In this document: positions 11,454 to 19,926 of the stretch, piece after piece
Layout of the letters: each line of letters begins with the position of its first letter
How positions within the stretch are numbered: position 1 is the first letter of the stretch
DNA from: Azonexaceae bacterium
GTDB taxonomy: Bacteria; Pseudomonadota; Gammaproteobacteria; Burkholderiales; Rhodocyclaceae
Length of the DNA stretch: 64,000 nt
Assembly: GCA_009469675.1 (NCBI GenBank)
Contig: SSSZ01000084.1
Span: 1-64,000, forward strand
Reading direction: 5' to 3'
The notes under the pieces: model-generated
What the model was told of the DNA's origin: nothing
Database searches by the model: none
Seen by the model: the letters and a program-made list of their open reading frames with translations, nothing else
Position numbers and translations under genes: made by a program

Positions 11454-11844
11454 ACTCGGCCGCGGCGCCCGCGCCTGGCTCGCCCTGATCCGCCCCGGCG
11501 ACTGGCTTCTGGCCGGCCTGGGTACCGTCGCCGTGGGCTTCGCCTTTCCCCACTTCTGGCAAGGGGGCCTGGCCGACCGGGCGATCGTCCGCCAGGACGG
11601 CCGGATTTTCGCCCAGATCGACCTCAAGTCCCGCCGCCGCATCGAAGTGGCCGGCCCCCTGGGGACCACCGTGATCGCCGTCGAACCCGGCCGGGCGCGG
11701 GTGTTCTCCGACCCCGGGCCGCGCCAGTATTGCGTGCGCCAGGGCTGGCTCAGCCGCCCCGGGGAAATCGCCATCTGCGCCCCCAACCGGGTCAGCCTGC
11801 AGATTGCCGGGCGCAGCCGCACCTATGACAGCCTCGCCTATTGA
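11443..11844 (+). CDS. NusG domain II-containing protein
   Basis: A 133-aa protein beginning at a GTG that overlaps the end of rapZ. One hydrophobic N-terminal segment (about residues 20-40, GDWLLAGLGTVAVGFAF) would anchor it in the membrane. The rest matches the small NusG domain II type: the REDG-like run around IVRQDGRIFA, then CVRQGWLSRPGEIAICAPNRV. Such proteins often sit beside Gx/HepS-like membrane proteins, as here, but their role is unclear. Confidence 0.8.
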   Translation: MAAELGRGARAWLALIRPGDWLLAGLGTVAVGFAFPHFWQGGLADRAIVRQDGRIFAQIDLKSRRRIEVAGPLGTTVIAVEPGRARVFSDPGPRQYCVRQGWLSRPGEIAICAPNRVSLQIAGRSRTYDSLAY

Positions 11845-12361
11845 ACTCCCGGTCACCGCCGCCGACCGGCGTATCGCCCGCCTGGCGGCGGCGGCGGTCG
11901 GCCTGTCGCTGATCGAGGCGGCGATCCCCACCCCGCTGCCCGGCGTCAAGCCCGGCCTGGCCAACATCGTCACCCTGCTCGTCCTGGCCCGCTACGGCTG
12001 GGCCGCCGCCGCCTGGGTGAGCGGCTTGCGGGTCGTGGCCGGAAGCATTCTCCTCGGCCAGTTTCTCGCTCCGGGATTTTTCCTCGCCCTCACCGGGGCC
12101 GTCCTGAGCCTTGCCGCCCTGGCCCTGGCCCGCCACCTGCCGGGGCGCTGGTTCGGGCCGGTGAGCTGGAGCATCCTGGCGGCCCTGGCCCACATCGGCG
12201 GCCAGCTCCTACTTGCCCGCGCCTGGCTCATCCCCCATGATGGCGTTTTCCTGCTCGCCCCGCTTTTCGCCGCCGCCGCCCTGGTCTTCGGCAGCATCAA
12301 CGGCCTGATCGCGGCGCGCCTCCTGCAGGAACACGAAGAAACGGAGTCCGCCCATGCCTGA
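11825..12361 (+). CDS. Gx transporter / heptaprenyl diphosphate synthase component I family membrane protein
   Basis: A 178-aa protein with about five hydrophobic segments and the family hallmark PLPGVKPGLANIVTL near residues 35-50, seen in the HepS/Gx (predicted ECF S-component-like) family. The ATG at 11825, inside the end of the preceding gene, is preferred to a TTG at 11804. The pairing with a NusG-II protein and next to ubiX suggests quinone or isoprenoid metabolism or flavin-related uptake, but this is inference. It overlaps ubiX by eight bases. Confidence 0.78.
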   Translation: MTASPIELPVTAADRRIARLAAAAVGLSLIEAAIPTPLPGVKPGLANIVTLLVLARYGWAAAAWVSGLRVVAGSILLGQFLAPGFFLALTGAVLSLAALALARHLPGRWFGPVSWSILAALAHIGGQLLLARAWLIPHDGVFLLAPLFAAAALVFGSINGLIAARLLQEHEETESAHA

Positions 12362-12956
12362 TACCGTCTGCCTTGCCTTCACCGGCGCTTCGGGCATGCC
12401 TTACGGGATGCGCCTCCTCGAATGCCTGCTGGCGGCCGGGGGGCGGGTCCAGTTGCTCTATTCCCAGGCGGCCCAGATCGTCGCCCGGCAGGAGATGGGC
12501 CTCGACCTGCCGTCGCGCCCGGCCGAGGCCCGCGACCTCCTCCTCGCCCGTTACCCGGCCGCCCCCGGGCAGCTCGAAGTCTATGGCCGGGAGGAGTGGT
12601 TCGCCCCGGTGGCTTCCGGTTCCAACCCGCCCGACGCCATGGTGATCTGCCCCTGCTCCATGGGCACCCTCGCCGCCGTCGCCCAGGGGCTGGCCGACAA
12701 CCTCATCCACCGGGCCGCCGACGTCGTCCTCAAGGAAGGCCGCAAACTCGTCCTGGTCCCCCGGGAAACGCCGCTTTCGGCCATCCACCTGGAAAACATG
12801 CTGCGCCTTGCCCGCGCCGGCGCCGTCATCCTGCCGCCCAACCCGGGCTTCTACCACCACCCGGCAAGCGTCGACCAGATCGTCGATTTCGTCGTCGCCC
12901 GCCTCCTCGACCAGTTGCAGGTACCTCACCAGCTCATGGAACGCTGGGGCGCCTGA
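12354..12956 (+). CDS. ubiX: Flavin prenyltransferase UbiX
   Basis: A 200-aa flavoprotein of the UbiX/Pad1 family that makes prenylated FMN for the UbiD decarboxylase in ubiquinone biosynthesis. Visible motifs are the N-terminal FTGASGMPYG FMN loop, CPCSMGTLAAVAQGLADNLIHRAADV, KLVLVPRETPL and the C-terminal LPPNPGFYHHP. Length is usual. The stop codon overlaps the ATG of the next gene (TGATG). Confidence 0.95.
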   Translation: MPDTVCLAFTGASGMPYGMRLLECLLAAGGRVQLLYSQAAQIVARQEMGLDLPSRPAEARDLLLARYPAAPGQLEVYGREEWFAPVASGSNPPDAMVICPCSMGTLAAVAQGLADNLIHRAADVVLKEGRKLVLVPRETPLSAIHLENMLRLARAGAVILPPNPGFYHHPASVDQIVDFVVARLLDQLQVPHQLMERWGA

Positions 12957-13582
12957 TGGGGCTGTTCGATTTCCTGCGCCGCCCGGCCGGGTCGGAAACC
13001 CTCGATCTGCCGCTTTTTCCGCTCAATACCGTGCTTTTCCCCGAAGGCCTCCTGTCTCTCAAGGTTTTCGAGCAGCGCTACCTCGACATGGCCGCCCGCT
13101 GCCTGAAAGACGGTTCGCCCTTCGGCGTCTGCCTCATCGCCGCCGGCCAGGAGGTGGGCGCCGCCGCCGAACCCCACGGGGTGGGCACCGTGGCAGAAAT
13201 TCTCGAATGCGAAGTACCCCAGCTCGGCATCCTCCACCTCAAGCTCAGGGGCGGGCGGCGCTTTTACGTCCGCCAGTCGGCGGCCGGGGCCGACCACCTG
13301 CTGCAGGGTCGGGTCGAACTCTTTCCCGCCGCACCCATCGTCCCCGTTCCGCCCGAACGGGACAAACTGCTCCCCCTGGTGCAGCGCATCGTCGCCGACC
13401 TGGGCAGCGCCCGCGTCGCTCTGCCGCATCGTTACGACGACGCCGAATGGGTGGGTTACCGCATCACCGAGGTGCTGCCCATCCAGAACCTGGCCAAGCA
13501 AAAGCTGCTGGAACTCGACGACCCCCTGGCTCGCCTGGAAATCCTGGAAAAATACCTGGCCCAGCGGGGCCTGCTCGGCTGA
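12956..13582 (+). CDS. LON peptidase substrate-binding domain protein
   Basis: A 208-aa protein made of a single Lon N-terminal (substrate-binding) domain without ATPase or protease parts. It begins DLPLFPLNTVLFPEG, typical of the family, and continues with LKVFEQRYLDM and FGVCLI. The gene starts on the last base of the ubiX stop codon. Function is unknown; a role in protein quality control is only suggested by the fold. Confidence 0.9.
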   Translation: MGLFDFLRRPAGSETLDLPLFPLNTVLFPEGLLSLKVFEQRYLDMAARCLKDGSPFGVCLIAAGQEVGAAAEPHGVGTVAEILECEVPQLGILHLKLRGGRRFYVRQSAAGADHLLQGRVELFPAAPIVPVPPERDKLLPLVQRIVADLGSARVALPHRYDDAEWVGYRITEVLPIQNLAKQKLLELDDPLARLEILEKYLAQRGLLG

Positions 13583-13603
13583 GTCCCCGTCGGCGCGCCC
13601 CGG

Positions 13604-15265
13604 CTAGGCGAGCACTTCCTCGTGGTACAGGCGAACCCGGTTGCGGCCCTGGCTCTTGGCCCGGTACATGGCAACGTCGGCCTGGTTGAGCAGGGTATAG
13701 GCGTCGTCGGCATTGTCGGGAAAGACGCTCACGCCGATACTCGGGGTGATGGTCACGCTGTGGCCCTCGACCTGGTAGGCTGCATTGACCGCCAGGCGGA
13801 TCTTTTCCCCCACCGCCAGGGCGTCGGCGGCGTGCTGCAGGCCGGAGCAGACGAGGACGAATTCGTCGCCGCCGTAGCGGGCGACGGTGTCGGCGTCGCG
13901 GATGCTGGCGGCAAGGCGGCGGCTCACTTCCTTGAGGATGGCGTCGCCGATGGCGTGGCCGTAGCGGTCGTTGGCCGGCTTGAAGCCGTCGAGATCGAGG
14001 AAGAACACGCCGACGTGGTCGTTCTGGCGCCGCGCAATATCCACGGCGTGCTGCAGGCGGTCGTCGAGAAGCCGCCGGTTGGGCAGGCCGGTAAGCTGGT
14101 CGTGAAGCGCCAGATGGAGGATGCGTTCCTCGTGCTCGCGCAACAGCCTGCCCTGGCGGGCCACAGTGCGAAAATGAAGAAGCAGCGCACCCAGGGCGCC
14201 GGCCGCCAGGCCGAGCGCCGCCACGAGGCCGCCGCTGCGCAGGTCGGCAAAGCCCATCTGGCGGGTCATGACGAACTGGAAGGGCACGTCCACGTCGCTG
14301 TAGTCGCGCTCCACCCGCAATTGGGGAAAGAGGGCACGTTCGAGCGGCGAGGCAGGCGTTGCGGGAAGGGAAAACAGGCTGTCGCCGAAGGCGGTTTCGA
14401 CGTAGCCGCGGTGGCGCAACCCGTAGGCGATGCGCGGGTCGCGGATTTCCAGGGGCGGCTCCAGGGTGGCGGCCAGAATCACCAGCAGGGCATGACTTTC
14501 CCCGCCGAACAGGCCGGCGGCGGCGCCATGGCTCCCCCGGCCGACGGGCCGGAACATGGTGTAGGCGGCGCCGCCCCCCTCCGCCAGCTCGAAAAGCGGG
14601 CTGGCCAGGGAGCGCCCCTTGGCCGCCGCATCGTTCAGCCCCTTGGCGAGAAAAGGCACGGCGCCGACATCCAGACCGAGGACCGGCCGGGCAGCCGGCA
14701 GGGCGGGCTCCATGAAAACCAGCAGGTAATACTGCTCCCGGGTGCCGAGGGGCTGGAACCGGCGGTCGCTTTCGTAGGAAAAGGTCTTCGGCTGAAAGTC
14801 GGGGAAGCCGCCGCGCCGCATCTGCTCCACGAAGGCCGGCAACTCCCGGTGCCCGAGCTTGCGCACCACCTGCATTTGATAAATATGGGGGTAACGCTCG
14901 ACCAGCGCCCGGGCCAGACCGGCGGCGCGGTCCCGGTCGCCGGCCCCGAGGGTGGAAAGGAGACCGGCAAAGTTGAAGAGCGCCATGTCGTTGGCCTGGA
15001 GGCGGTCGCGCAAATGGCCGTGGGCCTCCTGGGCGCGGGACTCGAACTCGGCCCGGGCGGAAAAAAAGCTCTCCCGGGCCACGACAAACAAGGCAGCCGC
15101 CGTCGCCAGCCCCCAAAGAATCAGGACCAGAAGAAAATACGCCAAATAGCCGCGGCGCCGGGAGGCCGAGGCCAAGGGGCGGCTGGAAAGGAGCGGGGGA
15201 AGCGGCCCGCGGGTTGGAATTCGGCTCACAGCGCCGAGAGTATTCCAAACGGAAGGGCCGAACAC
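13604..15265 (-). CDS. Membrane CHASE-domain GGDEF diguanylate cyclase
   Basis: A 553-aa two-membrane-segment protein. A hydrophobic segment at about residues 40-62 and one at about 330-350 enclose a periplasmic CHASE-like sensor region; residues 395-553 are a complete GGDEF domain with ARYGGDEFVLV and an RxxD inhibitory site (RDAD) five residues before the signature. It should make c-di-GMP in response to a small external ligand. The start is uncertain: GTG codons at 15265 and 15229 are both possible and neither has a clear ribosome site. Only 63 bases separate the start from the mobile element's left att copy, so its upstream DNA was replaced by the insertion. Confidence 0.85.
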   Translation of the reverse strand: MFGPSVWNTLGAVSRIPTRGPLPPLLSSRPLASASRRRGYLAYFLLVLILWGLATAAALFVVARESFFSARAEFESRAQEAHGHLRDRLQANDMALFNFAGLLSTLGAGDRDRAAGLARALVERYPHIYQMQVVRKLGHRELPAFVEQMRRGGFPDFQPKTFSYESDRRFQPLGTREQYYLLVFMEPALPAARPVLGLDVGAVPFLAKGLNDAAAKGRSLASPLFELAEGGGAAYTMFRPVGRGSHGAAAGLFGGESHALLVILAATLEPPLEIRDPRIAYGLRHRGYVETAFGDSLFSLPATPASPLERALFPQLRVERDYSDVDVPFQFVMTRQMGFADLRSGGLVAALGLAAGALGALLLHFRTVARQGRLLREHEERILHLALHDQLTGLPNRRLLDDRLQHAVDIARRQNDHVGVFFLDLDGFKPANDRYGHAIGDAILKEVSRRLAASIRDADTVARYGGDEFVLVCSGLQHAADALAVGEKIRLAVNAAYQVEGHSVTITPSIGVSVFPDNADDAYTLLNQADVAMYRAKSQGRNRVRLYHEEVLA

Positions 15266-15328
15266 AATACGAAAAACCGCATAGCAGCCCGGGGCATTTC
15301 CTGATCGGTGGGGTGGCCCGGGGGGGAG

Positions 15329-15348
15329 TGGAGCGGGCGATGGGAATC
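15329..15348. repeat. Left att core repeat
   Basis: The sequence tggagcgggcgatgggaatc is identical to the last 20 bases of the tRNA-Gly gene at 23962-23981 and in the same orientation. It is the displaced copy of the tRNA 3' end that marks the far end of the element. The sequence after it (cactcc) no longer matches the tRNA. Confidence 0.92.
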
Positions 15349-15542
15349 CACTCCATAACTTACCGAAAAATAAGTTGTTGATTTTTCAGGGGTGCCGCAG
15401 ACCAGTCCATGTGGATTGGACCTGTAAATGTACCACTCTTCGGACACGTTGAGTGGCTTACAAAGCCTGACGCTCTCTGGAGAAAACAGTGTGCGTCGGC
15501 ACGTCCTTGGACACCTCCGCCCAAAGTTCTCAGCAGTCGCGT
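15349..15542. other. Left-end non-coding region with integrase arm-like repeats
   Basis: No convincing gene. It holds TTCGGACACGT at 15439-15449 and a related TTGGACACCT at 15507-15516, matching the three repeats beside the integrase at the other end. A second shared motif, TACCGAAAAA, starts at 15361 here and at 23922 on the right. A short palindrome lies at 15405-15421. Together these look like recombinase arm-binding DNA of the att site. Confidence 0.55.
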
Positions 15543-16727
15543 TTAGGTCGGCCCTCTATCCCACGGTGACGGTGACGGTACGGGCGCTGGTCGAGGTTCC
15601 GGCAATACCAGCCAGTCATGCCCACGCAAGCGCCGTTGCTCTTGTAAATCGCCATTGAGGTCATAGCCGAGCATCACGAGCAATTCTTCGTTGCTATGCC
15701 CCTTGCTCCAGACAACGCACGCCGCATCAAATTCATCCAATCCCTTTGCTATCGCGTGATGCCATGGTGTGTCACCCCCGCGCTTCTGCATGGCTGGCTC
15801 AGGGGGCCTCATTTCATAGCTGCTCGACGGCATTCCCGTCTCCTGGAACGCACGCTTTTTCATGCACGCACCCACAGAAAGCGAAACATGAAATGCGGTC
15901 TGCTGCCGTGGCCTGTGCTTTTGGGCAATTTCTTTGAGTTTTGCACGGACACGGTGAATGTCGGTTTCGATCTGCTTAATCTCGCTTCTGGCCTGAATCA
16001 TCGCAGCACCGGCAGCACGCTGTTCCTGAACTGCGGCGGTCAACTCACGATCTGCCCGGACTACCTCATTGTGAGCCAATGCTTCCGGACTTGGGGTTTT
16101 GCCCTCATGGCGAAACGGCGTTTGAGAAATGCCGCGTTCCCTGTTGCTACGGTGGTCAATCCGCGCATCTGAACCTGCGGCGCTGAGCGCTTCGTTGGCC
16201 TCAGTAGCCCACAATTCGCGATAGAAGCGCAAACGCTCCTGATTCGCAGCCGGTGTGTTGTCCTTCTTGCCCCAAACCACATTTCCAGATTCATCCCTGC
16301 CGACTGTGCGATCTGAAATCCACAGATGGCAATGTTCGTTGCCTTGTTTGTGATGAATGCAGGCGACAACATATCGTCCGTCACGGTCTGCAATGGCAGC
16401 TGCATAGTTGGCTACAACGGCGATTTGCTGTCGGCGATCCAGTTCATGGGGCAACGCAAATTCGACCTCCAACCCGAGTGTCGCATCCTTGCGCCTCTCG
16501 AAGGCATCGATGCTGCGGAATGCTGCCATCGGCGTATCAAAGAAATCTTCAACCCCGGGAAAGAAGGTCATTGCCGTGATGTCATGACAGTGACGACCCC
16601 GTTGCCGGTGCCGCCTTCCGTCATACGGATCGACGATTTCAGCGTCGAGCATGTATGCCCCCAGACCCGATGCCGTGCCGCCCTTACGGCGCTGAATCGG
16701 TCGTGCGTTCAGGTGAAAAATTGCCAT
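15543..16727 (-). CDS. MobA/MobL family relaxase
   Basis: A 394-aa relaxase of the MobA/MobL (MOBQ) type, which nicks DNA at oriT for plasmid or element mobilization. The N-terminus MAIFHLNARPIQR is typical, and the three-histidine metal motif appears as HHKQGNEHCHLWIS. The ATG at 16727 is preferred to one 48 bases upstream because a GGGAGGGGG ribosome site precedes it and the upstream codon falls inside a large palindrome. After about residue 230 the protein turns into a charged helical region without helicase or primase motifs, so it is short. Divergent from the TraD-like gene. Confidence 0.85.
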   Translation of the reverse strand: MAIFHLNARPIQRRKGGTASGLGAYMLDAEIVDPYDGRRHRQRGRHCHDITAMTFFPGVEDFFDTPMAAFRSIDAFERRKDATLGLEVEFALPHELDRRQQIAVVANYAAAIADRDGRYVVACIHHKQGNEHCHLWISDRTVGRDESGNVVWGKKDNTPAANQERLRFYRELWATEANEALSAAGSDARIDHRSNRERGISQTPFRHEGKTPSPEALAHNEVVRADRELTAAVQEQRAAGAAMIQARSEIKQIETDIHRVRAKLKEIAQKHRPRQQTAFHVSLSVGACMKKRAFQETGMPSSSYEMRPPEPAMQKRGGDTPWHHAIAKGLDEFDAACVVWSKGHSNEELLVMLGYDLNGDLQEQRRLRGHDWLVLPEPRPAPVPSPSPWDRGPT

Positions 16728-16757
16728 GGTGCCCCCTCCCCGATTGCTGTTGCTTTT

Positions 16758-16813
16758 CCTCCGACAGGAGCGCACGCATCACTTGTGATGCATATGTGCG
16801 CTCCATCCGGAGG
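16758..16813. promoter_or_regulatory. 56-bp nested palindrome upstream of the relaxase; candidate oriT or operator
   Basis: Three nested inverted repeats share one centre: CCTCCG/CGGAGG outermost, GGAGCGCAC/GTGCGCTCC (16767-16775 with 16796-16804), and GCATCAC/GTGATGC innermost with a two-base loop. A four-base bulge (ATAT) sits on one arm. It lies 30 bases upstream of the relaxase ATG in the relaxase/TraD divergent region, the usual place for oriT in MobA/MobL systems. It could equally be a repressor operator or a polymerase start site. Confidence 0.6.
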
Positions 16814-16920
16814 GGTGTGTTGTCAGTACAGTTTTTCATATCGCCGGGTTTTTACTCGACATTGTCATATCGAGGATGATAGCTTGTGCAAATCGCATTT
16901 GACAAATCAATAGTACGCAT

Positions 16921-17307
16921 ATGATCAAATTTCAGGATGTCAGATTCCCGGACTTCGCCGATGACGCCATCGGCCATCGAGTCCAAGAAGATGTTGGGCA
17001 GTTGATTCAACGCTCTCAGGATGAAAACTGGCCCGACGAAACAACCAAACGGCTCATCACGCTGACGATCCGCAAAGCGATCGCTGCCGACAGGCTGTCG
17101 CAGTTGGCACGCCAGAAGGACGCAGCAATGCTTCGCGTGCAACGCTCGGAAGCTGCCCGCCGACGTGCACTGGACAGCAAGCGGAAGATCATCGCCGGCG
17201 CTGTCGTTTTACGCATGCTCGATGACGCCGACTGGCGCACACCGTTGATGCAATTGCTTGACGAAAAAGTAACCCGGCCTGCCGATCGCGCGCTGTTTGG
17301 GTTGTAG
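16921..17307 (+). CDS. TraD-like mobilization accessory protein
   Basis: A 128-aa basic, mostly helical protein divergent from the relaxase gene. The C-terminal half (DSKRKIIAGAVVLRML, then a stretch ending VTRPADRALFGL) resembles the small TraD/MobC-like proteins found beside MobA/MobL relaxases. These assist relaxosome formation in related plasmids. The resemblance is by eye and moderate. No good ribosome site is seen before the ATG, so the start may lie elsewhere. Confidence 0.6.
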   Translation: MIKFQDVRFPDFADDAIGHRVQEDVGQLIQRSQDENWPDETTKRLITLTIRKAIAADRLSQLARQKDAAMLRVQRSEAARRRALDSKRKIIAGAVVLRMLDDADWRTPLMQLLDEKVTRPADRALFGL

Positions 17308-17383
17308 ATCAAAAATGGGCGCTCTCGAACCAACAACGCCCATACAATCAGCCGGGATGGCTTGCAATCACAGGAGGTTTCAA

Positions 17384-19921
17384 ATGTCCCTTATGAAGGA
17401 AGTATCGGAGGTAGCACTCCCCCATAGCGGCCGTTTGACACCATTCGATGCCGGCCTGCTTGAACGCCCGACCGGCGCGGTCTGGTCGCCTTACAACGTC
17501 ATCGCCTGCTACGACACCGAATACTGCCCGCATGACGGTTTCAATGCCGCCATCGACCATACCCGAGTTAATTTCTTGCTCTCCATGCAGCTGTCACTGT
17601 TCGTTCGACGAGGCCGGGATGAATGGGACTATTTCGAAGAGTTCAAACTACCCGATGGCGACCGCCCCAAACTCGCGCAACTGACTGGGTGGGCACTAGA
17701 CCTGGCAGGCATTCCACGCCGGTCTGAAAAACCTGTGCCGATTCTGATGGTTGCCCATTACACCGTGGCCGAATGGGCCATGCTTGCCGATCGAAACTCC
17801 TGGAAGGAAGCGTTGACCGCGATCGGCAAGACACTGATCACTGCCCGTGACCTGCACATGAAAGCCACGCGGCCCGGCGGGCACGCAACAGACATCAGCT
17901 TGACGCTGAGGGATACGATGCTGCTGACCCCTGGCAGGGGCAGTCTGGAGAAAGCCAGCGCAATTTGCAGCGTTCCAAAGCTCAAGCTGGAACAGTTCGG
18001 ACACTCTCGCGCTGACATGCTGCGCCTGTTTCACGAAGACCCCGAACTATTCAAGTCATACGCGATGACGGATACACGCGCCGGCCTCGAATACCTGGTC
18101 AAGATCGGCAACACCGTCGAACGCATCACTGGCGTTGCAAAACTACCGATGACCTTGGGCGGCATGTCTGCCACGGGTTTCCGAGCTTGGCTGGACAGGT
18201 CAGGTTACGGTTCCGACGCCTACCATGGCAACATCGAAAAGACGATCCTGGACAAGCGGGGGAAACAGAAGGTAATCAAGATCAAGAGCATGAACCGACA
18301 GCTGAGCGACACGATCGCCATCAGCTGCTTTCACGGCGGCAGAAATTACGCAGCCCGACACGATCACGTCAAACTGCCAAGCAACAAGTTGGTGGTCGAT
18401 TTCGACCTCGCTGGCGCCTACCCTGCCGCGATGGCCGTTCTGCCGGCCATCGATTTCAATATTCCGCCTACGCTGGTCAGGCATGAATCCGAGCTGCTAT
18501 CGTTCTTCGCTGCCGCAAACGGTGCTTATCTGCCGATTGGCCTTGGTGAGGTTGGATTTGAGTTTCCTGTGTGTGCCGAACCTTGCCTGCCGGTGTCGAC
18601 GGACTTTGGCCTGCTCTATCCGCGCACCGGCATCAGTCACTGCGGGCTGCCGGAATTGATGCTTGCCAAGTCGAGGGGTGCCAAGATCGTTCTGCGTTCC
18701 TTCTACAAGTGGCAACCGATAATGGAGGGCGCTTCGGTCATATCTGCTTTCGGCGATTACCTGCGGGTCATCGTCCAGGAGCGTGCAAAACACGACAAAT
18801 CCTCGATTGAGAACGGCCTGTACAAGGAAGCTGCGAACAGTCTCTACGGCAAGCTTGCGCAGGGCAGCAAGGAACGAAATGTCCGAGACCTTGAGGGCAA
18901 CTTCGCTGAGCTACCCGAATCGCAAATCACAAACGTGGTGTATGCGGCAATGACCACTTCCCTTGTGCGTGCGGCGCTGTGCTGCATGGAGGATGCCATG
19001 GTGCTGGCCGGTGCTGAATTGCTGGCGAGCACCACGGACGGCTGCATGGGGGTTTTCGGGGTAACGGACAATCGACACTTTTCGCCGAAATCAATGCCAG
19101 CATTCGCCGATCTGATCCCCGAATATGGGCAGATCACACAACGTTACCTGGCAATCAAGGCAATGCAGCAGGGGCGCATCAACCTGGGCCTCGACCCCGA
19201 GGGCTGGATTGAAGCCAAGCACATCGGCGACGAATACGAGGTTTTCAAGACGCGCGGCTATTTCTTGGCACAGGACGGAAAACAGACTTTCATTGCTAAG
19301 GGCGGACACAAAATCGATGGCGTGCCCGATGACGTAAAGGATGTCCTGGAAGAACTTTTTGCTGAAGACAAACCCTCGGTGCTTCGCTTCCGTCGCTTGA
19401 TCAGCTGCTATGACATTGCAGACGGAAAAGCTGACGACCTGGTGAGCAAAAACGAGGCTCGAAGGGCAAACACAGACTGGGACTGGAAACGTGACTTGCA
19501 GGCAGACGGGAGTTCAAAGCCCTTCGAGAACATCGGCGAGGTCTACCGCCACCGCGAGGCAGCGGCCATCATTCGCAAGCGGGGTAACAGGGCGACACGC
19601 GAGGCAGTGAAGCTGAACCTGGCCGGCGTCAAAATCCATGGCGGGTCAGAACAAACCATCCGACGCATGCTGCTGCGCGCAGTCATGCACCATGCGGGCG
19701 GGTGGTCACCGGGCAAGCTGAAGCATGCGGAAATTGCCGAGAAACTCGGCATTACGATTCAGGACGTCAAGAACGCCAAACGCAGGGAGTACAGGCCACA
19801 GACGCTACCGCGAGGCCCGCTGTTCGAGAAGGTTGCGGCCGACCTTTGTCAACGGCTTGGCATGAAGCTGAACGACAGCATGCGGAACACAGTATGTCTG
19901 CCAGAGCAAGTCCGTATCTAG
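17384..19921 (+). CDS. Family B DNA polymerase with 3'-5' exonuclease and C-terminal HTH
   Basis: An 845-aa protein. The start is set by a full AGGAGG six bases before the ATG at 17384. Exonuclease motifs: YDTE with D44 and E46, VAHYTVAEW around residues 123-131 (a diverged Exo II) and YAMTD with Y226/D230. Polymerase motifs: A, DLAGAYP with D341; B, KEAANSLYG with K481-G489; C, TTDG with D552 (the usual first aspartate is Thr). A KTRGYF segment follows, as in the KxY region. Motif spacings (A-B 140, B-C 71) are close to those of phi29 polymerase, a protein-primed enzyme. About 170 extra C-terminal residues include a helix-turn-helix (HAEIAEKLGITIQDVKNAKR). No terminal-protein gene is seen, so primer-independent replication as in piPolB is possible but unproven. 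Confidence 0.85.
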   Translation: MSLMKEVSEVALPHSGRLTPFDAGLLERPTGAVWSPYNVIACYDTEYCPHDGFNAAIDHTRVNFLLSMQLSLFVRRGRDEWDYFEEFKLPDGDRPKLAQLTGWALDLAGIPRRSEKPVPILMVAHYTVAEWAMLADRNSWKEALTAIGKTLITARDLHMKATRPGGHATDISLTLRDTMLLTPGRGSLEKASAICSVPKLKLEQFGHSRADMLRLFHEDPELFKSYAMTDTRAGLEYLVKIGNTVERITGVAKLPMTLGGMSATGFRAWLDRSGYGSDAYHGNIEKTILDKRGKQKVIKIKSMNRQLSDTIAISCFHGGRNYAARHDHVKLPSNKLVVDFDLAGAYPAAMAVLPAIDFNIPPTLVRHESELLSFFAAANGAYLPIGLGEVGFEFPVCAEPCLPVSTDFGLLYPRTGISHCGLPELMLAKSRGAKIVLRSFYKWQPIMEGASVISAFGDYLRVIVQERAKHDKSSIENGLYKEAANSLYGKLAQGSKERNVRDLEGNFAELPESQITNVVYAAMTTSLVRAALCCMEDAMVLAGAELLASTTDGCMGVFGVTDNRHFSPKSMPAFADLIPEYGQITQRYLAIKAMQQGRINLGLDPEGWIEAKHIGDEYEVFKTRGYFLAQDGKQTFIAKGGHKIDGVPDDVKDVLEELFAEDKPSVLRFRRLISCYDIADGKADDLVSKNEARRANTDWDWKRDLQADGSSKPFENIGEVYRHREAAAIIRKRGNRATREAVKLNLAGVKIHGGSEQTIRRMLLRAVMHHAGGWSPGKLKHAEIAEKLGITIQDVKNAKRREYRPQTLPRGPLFEKVAADLCQRLGMKLNDSMRNTVCLPEQVRI

Positions 19922-19926
19922 TTAAG

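Noticed and set aside
16326..16913. Plus-strand frame antisense to the relaxase
   Set aside because: Opposite the well-supported relaxase and crossing the palindrome; no family likeness.
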